Shown here: positions 30,037 to 38,558 of the stretch, in pieces | Position numbering within the stretch: the first letter of the stretch is position 1 | How the letters are laid out: every line of letters starts with the position of its first letter | NCBI RefSeq assembly: GCF_015594845.1 | Contig: NZ_JADNRK010000008.1 | Location: forward strand, 39,485 to 103,484 | Length of the DNA stretch: 64,000 nt | From: Alkalibacter mobilis | Lineage (GTDB): Bacteria > Bacillota > Clostridia > Eubacteriales > Alkalibacteraceae | Direction of reading: 5' to 3' | Position numbers and translations under genes: made by a program | The notes under the pieces: generated by a model | What the model was told of the DNA's origin: nothing | Seen by the model: the letters and a program-made list of their open reading frames with translations, nothing else | The model's database searches: none

Positions 30037-30690
30037 ATGATGCCGGATGTAAAAACCATCTTCATGGATTTTGACGGTACTTTGCACGAGACCTTAAAAA
30101 TCTATAAACCGGCCTTTTGTAAAGCTTATGATTTTTTAGTGGATCAAGGCGTTGCCCAAGAACGAAGCTGGAACGATGGAGAAATCTCAAGATGGCTCGG
30201 CTACACTGCCGGAGACATGTGGAATAGCTTTATGCCAGATTTGGATCCCGACATAAAAAATCGGGCAAGCCTCATCATCCGGGATGAAATGCACTCCCAG
30301 TTGATTGCCGGCAACGGCAGTCTGTATGAAGGTACTGAACAAGTGCTGAAAACACTGGTCTCAATGGGTATTACCCTGGTCTTTTTAAGCAATTGCCGCA
30401 ACTCTTACATGGAAGCCGTAAAAGAAATATACGGATTGGATAGATATTTCAAAGAATTTATCGCCACCGAATCCTGGGATTTCAAACCAAAGTATCAAAT
30501 AATCAAATCTATAAAAGACAGTTATCAAAAGGAGCTTTTAGTAGTTGGTGACAGGATCCACGACGTTGAAGCAGGGTTTCTTAACGACATAAAAGCCGTA
30601 GGATGCACCTACGGATACGGCTCAAAAGAGGAATTGTCACTTTCCGATTTTAGAATTAATGAGATAATTGAGCTATTGGATATTATATAG
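30037..30690 (+). CDS. HAD-superfamily phosphatase in the rib operon
   Basis: 217-residue haloacid-dehalogenase hydrolase: motif I FMDFDGTLHE, motif II FLSNCRN, motif III Lys near SWDFKPKYQ, motif IV VVGDRIHDVEAG. A helical cap sits at about 15-90. It starts two bases after the ribH stop, and the operon terminator comes after it, so it is the fifth gene of the riboflavin operon. Riboflavin synthesis needs a phosphatase removing phosphate from 5-amino-6-(5-phosphoribitylamino)uracil, a step done by HAD enzymes elsewhere (YcsE, YigB/YbjI). That role is my inference. Confidence 0.85.
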   Translation: MMPDVKTIFMDFDGTLHETLKIYKPAFCKAYDFLVDQGVAQERSWNDGEISRWLGYTAGDMWNSFMPDLDPDIKNRASLIIRDEMHSQLIAGNGSLYEGTEQVLKTLVSMGITLVFLSNCRNSYMEAVKEIYGLDRYFKEFIATESWDFKPKYQIIKSIKDSYQKELLVVGDRIHDVEAGFLNDIKAVGCTYGYGSKEELSLSDFRINEIIELLDII

Positions 30691-30692
30691 CA

Positions 30693-30722
30693 AAGGAGGC
30701 CACCCTTTTGGACGGCCTCCTT
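30693..30722. terminator. bidirectional terminator, rib operon end / ileS end
   Basis: AAGGAGGCC-loop-GGCCTCCTT hairpin with a T-rich tail on the plus strand. Confidence 0.85.
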
Positions 30723-30728
30723 GTTTAT

Positions 30729-33700
30729 TTATATTGCTTTTATTACTTTTATCCCCGTATCGTGTCCGTTGATGTTTTGTGTTTCCAGTTCTTCTTTGCC
30801 AAGCAGGATTTCATCTGCCAGGGTTTCTGATTTTATGAAATCTTCAAACTTGCTTATACCTTTTGACACTTCTTCATCGGCATTTATGTGCAATACGATC
30901 CTGTCCAATACGTCAAGACCGTTTTGCTTTCTCAACTGCTGTACTTTTGATACGATTTCTCTTGCGTATCCTTCAAAGGTCAGTTCGTCAGTAAGGGCAG
31001 TGTCAAGAATGACAAATACATTGTTTTCCATCTGTACGTTGAATCCCTCTTTTGCGCTGATCCTTACATCCAGGTACTCTTCCTTCACTTCCGTTGCTTC
31101 CCCATCCATGTCTATAGTGGTGGATCCATTTTCTTTTATAGCCGTAACCACTTTTTCAGCGTCGGACTGAGCCAGGGCCTTGGCTAAAAGTTTTACCTTC
31201 GGTCCAAATATCGGTCCTGCCACTTTGAAATCCGGCTTCAAGCTGAAATCCAAAAATTCGTTCAGGCTTTCCTCAAAGCTTACATCCTTGATGTTTAATT
31301 CTTCCTTGATCAACGGTACAAGATATCCTATTGAATCTTTGTATTTTCCGTCTACTAAAATCTTTTGCAGGGGCTGTCTTACTTTTATCTGGGCTTCTTC
31401 CCGGGCAGCTCTTCCAAGACTAACCAGAGTCCTTACCCTGTCCATTCTCTCTTCCACACCGGCATCCAGAAGGCTTTCATCGCATTTGGGGAAATCAGCC
31501 AGATGTACGGATTCTTTCCCTGTCAGGGTGGTATAAAGTTCTTCGGAAATATAAGGAGCAAAAGGCGCTATCATTTTTGAAATGCCTGTCAACACTTCAT
31601 ATGTGGTATTGAACACGGCTTTTTTGTCTTCCGTCATTTCCTTTGCCCAGAATCTTCTTCTGTTTCTTCTGATGTACCAGTTTGACAAGTCTTCATTTAC
31701 GAATTCCTGGATCTTTCGCACTGCCCTTGTCAGGTCGAATATTTCCATCTCTTCCTGCACTTCTTTGATCAGGTTGTTGTATTTTGACAAGACCCATCTG
31801 TCTATTTCAGGTCTTTGCGCGTACTCTACGAAAAACTCGTTTGGATCGATAGAGTCGGTGTTTGCATACATCGCAAAGAACGCATAAACATTCTTGAGTG
31901 TGTTGAAAAATTTGCTCTGAACTTCTTTTAGTCCCTCTATGTCAAACTTGGTAGGTGTCCAGGCTGGTGATACGTACAATAGATACCATCTGAGAGCATC
32001 TGCCCCATATTTGTCGAATAGCTCAAAGGGATCAACTGTATTTCCTCTTGTCTTGGACATTTTTCTTCCTTCTGCATCCAAGATCAGATCATTGACCAAT
32101 ACCCTCTTATATGCGGATTTCTTCATTATAAATGTAGAAATGGCGATCAATGAATAAAACCATCCTCTGGTCTGATCGATGCCTTCGCAGATAAAGTCAG
32201 CTGGGAATTGCTCTTCGAAAAGTTCCTTGTTTTCAAATGGATAGTGATATTGTGCAAATGGCATTGAGCCCGAGTCAAACCAGCAGTCTATTACATCGCT
32301 TACCCTGCTCATGGTGCTTTGACATTTGGGGCAAGTTATATGTACGTCATCAACGTATGGTCTGTGAAGTTCTATATCCACCGAAATATCTTCGATTGCT
32401 TTATCCTTTAATTCTTGTCTGCTGCCTATAGATTCAAGATGACCGCAATCGCATCTCCAAATATTAAGCGGCGTTCCCCAGTAACGGCTTCTGGAAATAG
32501 CCCAGTCATTCAAGTTTTCCAACCAGTTTCCAAATCTCTTTTCCCCTACATAATCTGGAAACCAATCTACAGAATCGTTGTTTGCGATCAACTCGTCCTT
32601 GATTTTTGTCATCTCTATATACCAGCTTGGCTTTGCATAGTAAACCAGCGGTGTCTTACATCTCCAGCAGTGTGGATAGTTGTGTGCGATTTTTTCTTTT
32701 TTGAACAGCTTGTCTTCTTCTTTGAGCCATTTGATTATCTCTGGATCAGCATCCATTACGAACATGCCCTTCCAAGGCGTTTCAGTGTACTTGCCCTCTT
32801 CGTCCACAGGATTGAACACCGGCAGCGAGTACTTTCTTCCTACCTGATAGTCGTCCTCTCCAAAGGCGGGAGCTATATGAACGATACCTGTACCGTCATC
32901 AGTCGTTACATAATCGGCACATGTAACGAAAAATGCCTTCTGTTCCGTTTTCAAAAACGGCATAAGCTGCTCATACTCCATGTGTTCAAGCTTGGTTCCG
33001 TCCATTTCTTCCAGGATCTCAAACCCTTCACCCATGACCTTGCCCAAAAGCTCCTTGGCCAATATATAGGTTTTACCTTCATAAGATGCCTTTACGTACA
33101 CAGCTTTCGGGTTTACGGCAAGGGCAACGTTTGAAGCAAGTGTCCAAGGAGTGGTCGTCCAAACAAGGAAATACTCGTCCTTGTCTTTTAACTTCATCGG
33201 AACAATTACCGTAGTAGTCTTTATCTCTTGGTATCCCTGTGCAACTTCGTGAGAAGCCAGACCAGTTCCGCATCTTGGACAATAAGGCAGTATCTTGTGG
33301 CCTTCATAAATCATTCCGCCATCAAAAAACTGCTTTAAAAGCCACCATACAGTCTCAATATAGTCGTTGTCCAAAGTAATGTAAGGATCTTCCATGTCGA
33401 CAAAATAACCCATTCTTTTTGTCATCTCTCTCCACTGGGCTTCGTATGTAAATACAGATTCCTTGCATTTTTTGTTGAACTTGTCCAGTCCGTAATTCTC
33501 TATCTCCGGTTTGCTGGAGAGATTAAGCGCTTTCTCTACTTCGATTTCCACAGGCAGTCCGTGGGTGTCCCATCCGGCTTTTCTTAAAACCCTATATCCG
33601 GACATGGCTTTATACTTGCAGACAGAGTCCTTCAAGGTCCTGCTTATTACGTGGTGTATGCCGGGTTTTCCGTTTGCAGTTGGTGGTCCTTCGTAAAATA

Positions 33701-33827
33701 CGAAGTTCTCGTTTCCTTCCCTGATATCGATACTTTTCTTTAATATTTCAATTTCTTCCCATCTGTCAGATATCTTCTTTTCTCTTTCCGATACGGGCAG
33801 ATTGGATAATTCGTTGAACCGTGCCAT
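30729..33827 (-). CDS. ileS: isoleucyl-tRNA synthetase, type 2, with GXHH signature
   Basis: Charges tRNA-Ile. At 1032 residues with a long C-terminal region it is the eukaryote-like IleRS2 class. KMSKS is present as RKMSKTRGN. The first class I signature, normally HXGH, reads G56-I-H-H59 in PPTANGKPGIHHVISRT, with His and Gly swapped. The CP1 editing domain is present (WTTTPWTLASN; DDGTGIVHIAPAFGEDD). The start ATG (33825-33827) has CAGGAGG at good spacing; an upstream reading adds 16 residues without support. A T-box with an Ile specifier controls it. Confidence 0.96.
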   Translation of the reverse strand: MARFNELSNLPVSEREKKISDRWEEIEILKKSIDIREGNENFVFYEGPPTANGKPGIHHVISRTLKDSVCKYKAMSGYRVLRKAGWDTHGLPVEIEVEKALNLSSKPEIENYGLDKFNKKCKESVFTYEAQWREMTKRMGYFVDMEDPYITLDNDYIETVWWLLKQFFDGGMIYEGHKILPYCPRCGTGLASHEVAQGYQEIKTTTVIVPMKLKDKDEYFLVWTTTPWTLASNVALAVNPKAVYVKASYEGKTYILAKELLGKVMGEGFEILEEMDGTKLEHMEYEQLMPFLKTEQKAFFVTCADYVTTDDGTGIVHIAPAFGEDDYQVGRKYSLPVFNPVDEEGKYTETPWKGMFVMDADPEIIKWLKEEDKLFKKEKIAHNYPHCWRCKTPLVYYAKPSWYIEMTKIKDELIANNDSVDWFPDYVGEKRFGNWLENLNDWAISRSRYWGTPLNIWRCDCGHLESIGSRQELKDKAIEDISVDIELHRPYVDDVHITCPKCQSTMSRVSDVIDCWFDSGSMPFAQYHYPFENKELFEEQFPADFICEGIDQTRGWFYSLIAISTFIMKKSAYKRVLVNDLILDAEGRKMSKTRGNTVDPFELFDKYGADALRWYLLYVSPAWTPTKFDIEGLKEVQSKFFNTLKNVYAFFAMYANTDSIDPNEFFVEYAQRPEIDRWVLSKYNNLIKEVQEEMEIFDLTRAVRKIQEFVNEDLSNWYIRRNRRRFWAKEMTEDKKAVFNTTYEVLTGISKMIAPFAPYISEELYTTLTGKESVHLADFPKCDESLLDAGVEERMDRVRTLVSLGRAAREEAQIKVRQPLQKILVDGKYKDSIGYLVPLIKEELNIKDVSFEESLNEFLDFSLKPDFKVAGPIFGPKVKLLAKALAQSDAEKVVTAIKENGSTTIDMDGEATEVKEEYLDVRISAKEGFNVQMENNVFVILDTALTDELTFEGYAREIVSKVQQLRKQNGLDVLDRIVLHINADEEVSKGISKFEDFIKSETLADEILLGKEELETQNINGHDTGIKVIKAI

Positions 33828-33867
33828 GATTTTCCTCCTGAATTCAATTTTTATCTGGTGATAAATA

Positions 33868-33903
33868 AAAAACACCTTCGTTCATATAAGAACGAAAGTG
33901 TTT
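33868..33903 (-). terminator. T-box-controlled terminator of ileS leader
   Basis: AACACTTTCGTTCTTATATGAACGAAGGTGTT stem-loop then six T on the minus strand. Confidence 0.87.
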
Positions 33904-34105
33904 GACTTCGTGGTACCATCTTACTTCACATCTAAAATAGATGCCTCATATTTTAACGGGTTTACCGGATCCTTTGGATCTGGCTCAGAGTTGATATTCA
34001 ACAATTCTAAACTTGGCGGTCTTTCAGCCTGGAACCGCTTCTCTGGAGAAGTTTTGCGAAATGTCTACTGGTCTCTTCACAGCCTTTGTATATAGATTTG
34101 TACAC
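33868..34105 (-). ncRNA. T-box riboswitch upstream of ileS (Ile specifier)
   Basis: T-box core GATGGTACCACG (33908-33920 region), followed by the terminator. In stem I an AGAG/CTCT base helix encloses an AGTA S-turn and a specifier bulge reading ATC (plus-strand GAT at 33993-33995) followed by AA, which matches isoleucine and the gene it controls. Confidence 0.92.
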
Positions 34106-34110
34106 CATAT

Positions 34111-34138
34111 TTTATACAAAATCTCAAAGATATGTCAA
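34111..34138 (-). promoter_or_regulatory. sigma-A promoter of ileS T-box transcript
   Basis: Minus strand TTGACA, 16-nt spacer, TATAAA. It lies just after the neighbouring flavin reductase gene's stop side. Confidence 0.75.
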
Positions 34139-34153
34139 GGTCTTATTGCGAAA

Positions 34154-34729
34154 TTATTTGCTCAACAGCTCTTTTACTCTGATTGCAGCTTCCCGCAGTT
34201 CTCTCTGGGCCTTTTCATTTTCTTTAATGGGATTTCTATCCGTATTGTTGTATCTAAGGTCCTCGATCACATTGGCATTGATATTGCCCAGGAAATGTTG
34301 ACACTCCACATCTACGCCCTGGAATTGGTTTGGATAGGTGGGAGAACCACCGTTTGCCAGGATAACGACGTTCTTTTTCTCCTTGAATATGGGGTCTTTG
34401 AAGTGATACCATCCGTTGTATAAAACCTGGGTCCTGTCTATAAATATTTTCATCCTGCTGGTGACACTGTTAAAGTATAGAGGCGTTGCTATGACTATCA
34501 GATCGCTTTCCTTGAAAGAGTTCATTATAGCTTCCCTGTCGTCTTTTATTATACATTCGTCATAATGCTGTCTGCAGTAATCACAGGCCAGACAAATTTC
34601 AACTTTTTTATCCAAAAGATTTACGTATTCGATCTCATTTCCTTCTTTCAGGTTTTCCAGAAAAGCATCCACAAGGTCTTGTGTGTTTTTTTTCCGTCTG
34701 TGACTGCCGATAAGCACGGTTATTTTCAT
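34154..34729 (-). CDS. NADPH-dependent FMN reductase / flavodoxin-fold iron-sulfur flavoprotein-like
   Basis: Flavodoxin-fold protein (191 residues): MKITVLIGSHRRKKNTQDLV is the FMN-phosphate loop, and PLYFNSVTSRMKIFIDRT the second flavin contact. ICLACDYCRQHYDEC carries a compact Cys cluster as in Clostridial/archaeal iron-sulfur flavoproteins. It probably moves electrons from NAD(P)H or ferredoxin to quinones or other acceptors. The ATG at 34729 is preceded by GGGAGGG. It is monocistronic. Confidence 0.85.
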   Translation of the reverse strand: MKITVLIGSHRRKKNTQDLVDAFLENLKEGNEIEYVNLLDKKVEICLACDYCRQHYDECIIKDDREAIMNSFKESDLIVIATPLYFNSVTSRMKIFIDRTQVLYNGWYHFKDPIFKEKKNVVILANGGSPTYPNQFQGVDVECQHFLGNINANVIEDLRYNNTDRNPIKENEKAQRELREAAIRVKELLSK

Positions 34730-34870
34730 CAAAATCCCTCCCACCTTTAATATAAGAATATTATATCACGAAATATAACGTTTACATAAATTTACTCTGT
34801 TGTTTTGCCCCGGAAGTTGTTTTAAAATAAGATATAGCACCAACAATGATAATTCCAAAAGGAGAAAAGA

Positions 34871-35524
34871 ATGTTAAAAAATAAAAAAAGCATTATCTTC
34901 GATCTTGACGGCACTTTGGCAGATTCCATCTGGGTCTGGAAGAACCTTGATGAAATCTATCTTGAAGGCAAGGGAATATACAGCAGCGACAATCTCCAGG
35001 AAGAAATGAACGGACTAAGTTTCAGCGATGCGGTGGCATACATCAAAAACAAGTTTGATATCCCGGACAGCCTTGAGACCATGCATGATGAATGGGTGGC
35101 TCTATGCAAAGACGTATTTATCGACGATGTAAGCCTTAAGGAAGGTGCTCTTTTGTTCGTACAAAAGATGCACTCAATGGGCTACATGATGGGCGTAGGA
35201 ACAAGCAACAACAAAACCATAGCCCAGGGTTTTCTTCAATCAAAGAACCTGACAAGATACTTTAAAACCATCAGGACTTCCTGCGAAGTAGGCCGGGGCA
35301 AGCCAAACCCGGATGTTTTCCTCAAGGTGGCCGAAGACCTGAAGGTCCTGCCAAGTGAGTGCCTGGTATTTGAAGATACCCTTGAAGGAGTAATGGCCGC
35401 CAAAAATGCCGGCATGTCAGTTGCAGCCATACATGACCCTGCCCACTTAAGATTTGAAGATGAAATCAAATCTCTGGCAGATCATTATTTCTTGAATTTT
35501 CTTGATGCCGCCGAAGCTGTCTAA
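34871..35524 (+). CDS. HAD-family phosphatase (beta-phosphoglucomutase-like)
   Basis: 217 residues. Motif I is IIFDLDGTLADS, motif II VGTSNNKT, motif III Lys in VGRGKPNPDVF and motif IV VFEDTLEGVMAAKNAG, with a C1-type helical cap at about 15-85. This is the general sugar-phosphate phosphatase/phosphomutase group; substrate unknown. AAAGGAG precedes the ATG. Its last four bases overlap the 3' end of the convergent MocR gene. Confidence 0.88.
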   Translation: MLKNKKSIIFDLDGTLADSIWVWKNLDEIYLEGKGIYSSDNLQEEMNGLSFSDAVAYIKNKFDIPDSLETMHDEWVALCKDVFIDDVSLKEGALLFVQKMHSMGYMMGVGTSNNKTIAQGFLQSKNLTRYFKTIRTSCEVGRGKPNPDVFLKVAEDLKVLPSECLVFEDTLEGVMAAKNAGMSVAAIHDPAHLRFEDEIKSLADHYFLNFLDAAEAV

Positions 35525-36858
35525 AAAATATCCTCAATTTGAGCGGAGGACAGACCACTGTAGGTCAAAAGGATGTAGCTATCTTCTGATTCGGGTATCT
35601 TTATTTTTTCAAACAGGATGTTGTTCTTGTCAAAGATACTGTGAAGTTTAGACTCTTCCTTTTGGTCTTTAAATTTTATTATCAGGTGTAGCCCCGAGTT
35701 CTCTCCCAAAATTTCTATTTTGTCCCCGTACCTGCTTTTGAGTCTGTCTATCAGCAGATTGTTCTTTTTGTAATAGATTTTGTTTGCTTTTCTAAGGTGT
35801 CTCTCAAAATGACCTTCTTTCATGAATCTGCCCAGAGTCAACTGCTCGATTTTGGAAGCGGTCTGAGTGAATCTGTGCTTGTTCTTTTCATATTTAGAAA
35901 GCAGGCCGTCAGGCAAAACCATGTAACTGATCCTCATGGCCGGAGTCAAAAGCTTTGAGAAGGATCCCATATATACTACATGGCGACCTTCATCAAGGCC
36001 TTGAAGGGAAGGTATCGGCTCATTTTCATACCTGAAGATGCTGTCGTAGTCGTCCTCTATTATCAGCCCGTCGACTTTTCTGGCCCAAGCCAGTACTTCA
36101 AGCCTTCTTTTTATGGGCATTACAGTACCCATGGGATACTGGTGAGAGGGACTCAAATACGCCACTCTCGCATTGGTTTTCTCCAAAAGATCCGTTTTGA
36201 TGCCTTCTCCGTCCACTTTAACGGCTTTTATGCCAAAGCCGTAGTCTTCAAAAGTATACCTGGCCTGCTCAAAACCAGGATCTTCAAAGATAACCGATGA
36301 GTTTTCATCCTTTATGAGTGTTGCTATCATCCCCAAAAGATATTGGCTTCCAGATCCGATCACTATTCTGTTTGGATCACATACCACGCCCCTGCTTTTT
36401 CCAATGAAATCGGATATCTCTTCTCTTAATATCAATTCTCCCTTAAGGTCTCCACCGTCGAAAAGAGCCTGTGAATTGTCCCTGATAACGCTGTTGTAGG
36501 TTTTTCTCCACAGGGACAGATCGAAACTGTCCTTGTCGACTCCAGTATTTATGTATGTAAATGTTTCCTCTCCGATCTTTTGAGCCGCAGTTTTTCTATC
36601 GAACACGTACTCGGACAGTCCTATGGCAAAGTATCCCCTTCTGGGGATATTTTCTATATATCCTTCCGCCACCAGCTGGCTGTATGCGCCTTCTACGGTT
36701 ATCTTGCTTATGTTCAACTCTTTCGCCAGCATCCGAATGGAGGGCAACTTTTCACCTTTTTTGATTTCTCCGCTCAATATGCAGTCTTTGAAGTACTTGT
36801 ATAACTGAATATAAAGGTGTTTTCCCTCTTTGTTCATTAAAATGAATTTATCTATCAT
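35521..36858 (-). CDS. MocR/PdxR-type regulator (GntR HTH fused to aminotransferase fold)
   Basis: An N-terminal GntR winged helix (about 15-75: LYIQLYKYFKDCILSGEIKKGEKLPSIRMLAKELNIS is the characteristic start) is fused to a class I aminotransferase-like domain with the PLP Lys in YMGSFSKLLTPAMR. PdxR-type members sense pyridoxal phosphate and regulate vitamin B6 synthesis; others sense GABA or taurine. It is divergent from an ECF transporter S component, suggesting control of vitamer uptake. Start at 36858 has AAGGACAG 5' of it; longer starts lack a site. Confidence 0.88.
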   Translation of the reverse strand: MIDKFILMNKEGKHLYIQLYKYFKDCILSGEIKKGEKLPSIRMLAKELNISKITVEGAYSQLVAEGYIENIPRRGYFAIGLSEYVFDRKTAAQKIGEETFTYINTGVDKDSFDLSLWRKTYNSVIRDNSQALFDGGDLKGELILREEISDFIGKSRGVVCDPNRIVIGSGSQYLLGMIATLIKDENSSVIFEDPGFEQARYTFEDYGFGIKAVKVDGEGIKTDLLEKTNARVAYLSPSHQYPMGTVMPIKRRLEVLAWARKVDGLIIEDDYDSIFRYENEPIPSLQGLDEGRHVVYMGSFSKLLTPAMRISYMVLPDGLLSKYEKNKHRFTQTASKIEQLTLGRFMKEGHFERHLRKANKIYYKKNNLLIDRLKSRYGDKIEILGENSGLHLIIKFKDQKEESKLHSIFDKNNILFEKIKIPESEDSYILLTYSGLSSAQIEDIF

Positions 36859-36957
36859 TTTCCATCTGTCCTTATGTGTATATTTGTTTTTGTACATTTT
36901 CATATGGTCAATTGTATTGTATCATAAAGAAAAACAAATGCAAGGGAGTTGAACTAT

Positions 36958-37437
36958 TTGAATATTACATTGAAAAAATTGATCTATACATCCTTAATGA
37001 TCACAATCGTCTTTATAGCCACCGTAGTCATAGCCATTCCCATGCCGTTGGGATTCATCAACCTTGGTGATGGTGCCATCTACATTGCATCCGCTCTACT
37101 GGGTCCCCAGTTGGGATTCATCGCAGGTGCCATTGGTTCCGCCTTGGGCGATTATTACCTGGGCTACTTCGTCTACATGATCCCTACATTTTTAGTCAAG
37201 GGAACAATGGGACTGGTATCCGGTTACCTGTTCAAAAAAAACCACCCTTTAAAAGCGGTGGTAGCAGGCTGTCTCATTATGGTGGGTGGATATTATGTTT
37301 CAGAAGTCATCATCTACTCGAACTTCCTGTCTCCTCTGGCCAGCATCCCTTTCAACCTATTGCAGGGAGCAGTCGGATCCGCCATAGGATATGTATTCTT
37401 CGTTAAATTCAGAAAGATGTTTGCAGGTTTGATCTGA
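36958..37437 (+). CDS. ECF transporter S component (predicted vitamin uptake)
   Basis: About 160-residue membrane protein with five or six helices (IYTSLMITIVFIATVVIAI, LGDGAIYIASALLGPQLG, FIAGAIGSALGDYYLGYF, ...). INLGDGAIYIASALLGP and IGSALGDYY are typical of the substrate-binding S subunits of group II ECF importers. The energising EcfAAT module must be elsewhere. I take TTG 36958, nine bases after AAGGGAG. The shared intergenic region with a MocR regulator suggests a pyridoxine-type substrate (PdxU-like); inferred from context. Confidence 0.83.
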   Translation: MNITLKKLIYTSLMITIVFIATVVIAIPMPLGFINLGDGAIYIASALLGPQLGFIAGAIGSALGDYYLGYFVYMIPTFLVKGTMGLVSGYLFKKNHPLKAVVAGCLIMVGGYYVSEVIIYSNFLSPLASIPFNLLQGAVGSAIGYVFFVKFRKMFAGLI

Positions 37438-37750
37438 CCAAAGGTTTGACTGTCAAATAGACAAGCATGGTTTTTTACATAGCCGTGTTTGTCTATTTTT
37501 GTGTTCAAAAATATATAAATCAACTGCTTGGTGAATTCCAATGCTCTTTACGGATAGTCCGCAAATCTTGAGGCCAATTTTTCATTTTTCTCATAGTCAT
37601 TTAACGGTAACTTATGAGCAAAAATTCATGTAAAACCTATAAAAAAGCTGCTTTCCAAACTTGAAAAATGGTGTTTTCTATCTATTCCTCCAACCTTTCC
37701 ACACATCACCTTCTTCTGTCCGGTGCAGCTTATTTCTTTTGACTTATTTA
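37438..37750. other. intergenic region with a terminator, no gene supported
   Basis: Contains the ECF-S terminator (37457-37500: AGACAAGCATGG / CCGTGTTTGTCT then TATTTTT). The rest is AT-rich. A minus-strand ORF crossing it lies in another frame over the sigma-factor gene and has no ribosome site, so I see nothing else. Confidence 0.6.
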
Positions 37751-38305
37751 TCAACTGGGCAGCTTTTCTCTTAGTTTGTCCAGTGCCCTTTTCTTCAATT
37801 TGACCACGCTTTGGGTGTGCATTCCGTGTTCTTCGGCAATTTCTTTGATTTTCTTTCCCTGATAGAAGTGATGTATAATGACCCACATTTGCTTCTCCGA
37901 CAAACCCTTTATTGCTTCTTTGAGGGCCTTTTTCTCTTCTTCCCTTATCAGCTGGGAATCATGAGCCACAACATTATCTTCCTTGATATTGACAAAAACG
38001 TCGTAAGTTGGAAATGTCAGTGCGTCCCCGTCCTTCTTTTTTTTCTTGACCCTTTGCATGTAATGATAAAACAACAGGTTTCTGTAGTACATAAGAAAAG
38101 ACATATGCCTGGCTTCATCGTAATCGTTAATCGATTTCATCAGTATCTCAAAGGAATTTTGAGATGCATCCTCAAACGAATCTTCCGAATACCCGTATCT
38201 TTTGTACATGTTTTTTACCATTGGCTCCACCTTTTTAAATAGAGCATTCAACTTTTCCTGATTCCAACCTTCGTCTTCTTTGATTTCTTGGATCATTTCA
38301 TTCAT
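37751..38305 (-). CDS. sigma-70-family RNA polymerase sigma factor (ECF-like)
   Basis: 184 residues with region 2 at about 20-95 (PMVKNMYKRYGYSEDSFEDASQNSFEILMKSINDY then FLMYYRNLLFYHYMQRV) and region 4 at about 125-180 (LKEAIKGLSEKQMWVIIHHFYQGKKIKEIAEEHGM, a helix-turn-helix). A short basic/acidic linker joins them. No anti-sigma gene is adjacent. It is divergent from the NfeD-protease/flotillin operon, a possible target, although that operon has a sigma-A-like promoter. Good CGGAGG site before ATG. Confidence 0.85.
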   Translation of the reverse strand: MNEMIQEIKEDEGWNQEKLNALFKKVEPMVKNMYKRYGYSEDSFEDASQNSFEILMKSINDYDEARHMSFLMYYRNLLFYHYMQRVKKKKKDGDALTFPTYDVFVNIKEDNVVAHDSQLIREEEKKALKEAIKGLSEKQMWVIIHHFYQGKKIKEIAEEHGMHTQSVVKLKKRALDKLREKLPS

Positions 38306-38477
38306 ATTTGGCCTCCGATTCTGTCATTTTGGTTTTTGGCACCGTAGTTCCTACGTATAAAATAGAAAAAACATACCCATGAAACCCATTTTATTTTAGC
38401 GTTGTAAATATATTTTGTCTATTTGATGTTTAAGAAGTAAAATTTTTCCGTTTCCTTCATTCAATCGATCAGCTTTG

Positions 38478-38506
38478 TTGTAAGTGCCTATTGGTTGGGG
38501 TATACT
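38478..38506 (+). promoter_or_regulatory. sigma-A-like promoter of the NfeD-floA operon
   Basis: TTGTAA, 17-nt spacer, TATACT. Confidence 0.65.
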
Positions 38507-38558
38507 TAAGAAGATAGACATTTTTGTTTGCATTTTAACGAAGGGTGGTGATATATCG

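Noticed and set aside
37626..37886. 86-codon ORF beyond the sigma-factor gene
   Set aside because: It overlaps the sigma gene in another frame, its only late ATG abuts the supposed ribosome site, and the composition is unconvincing.
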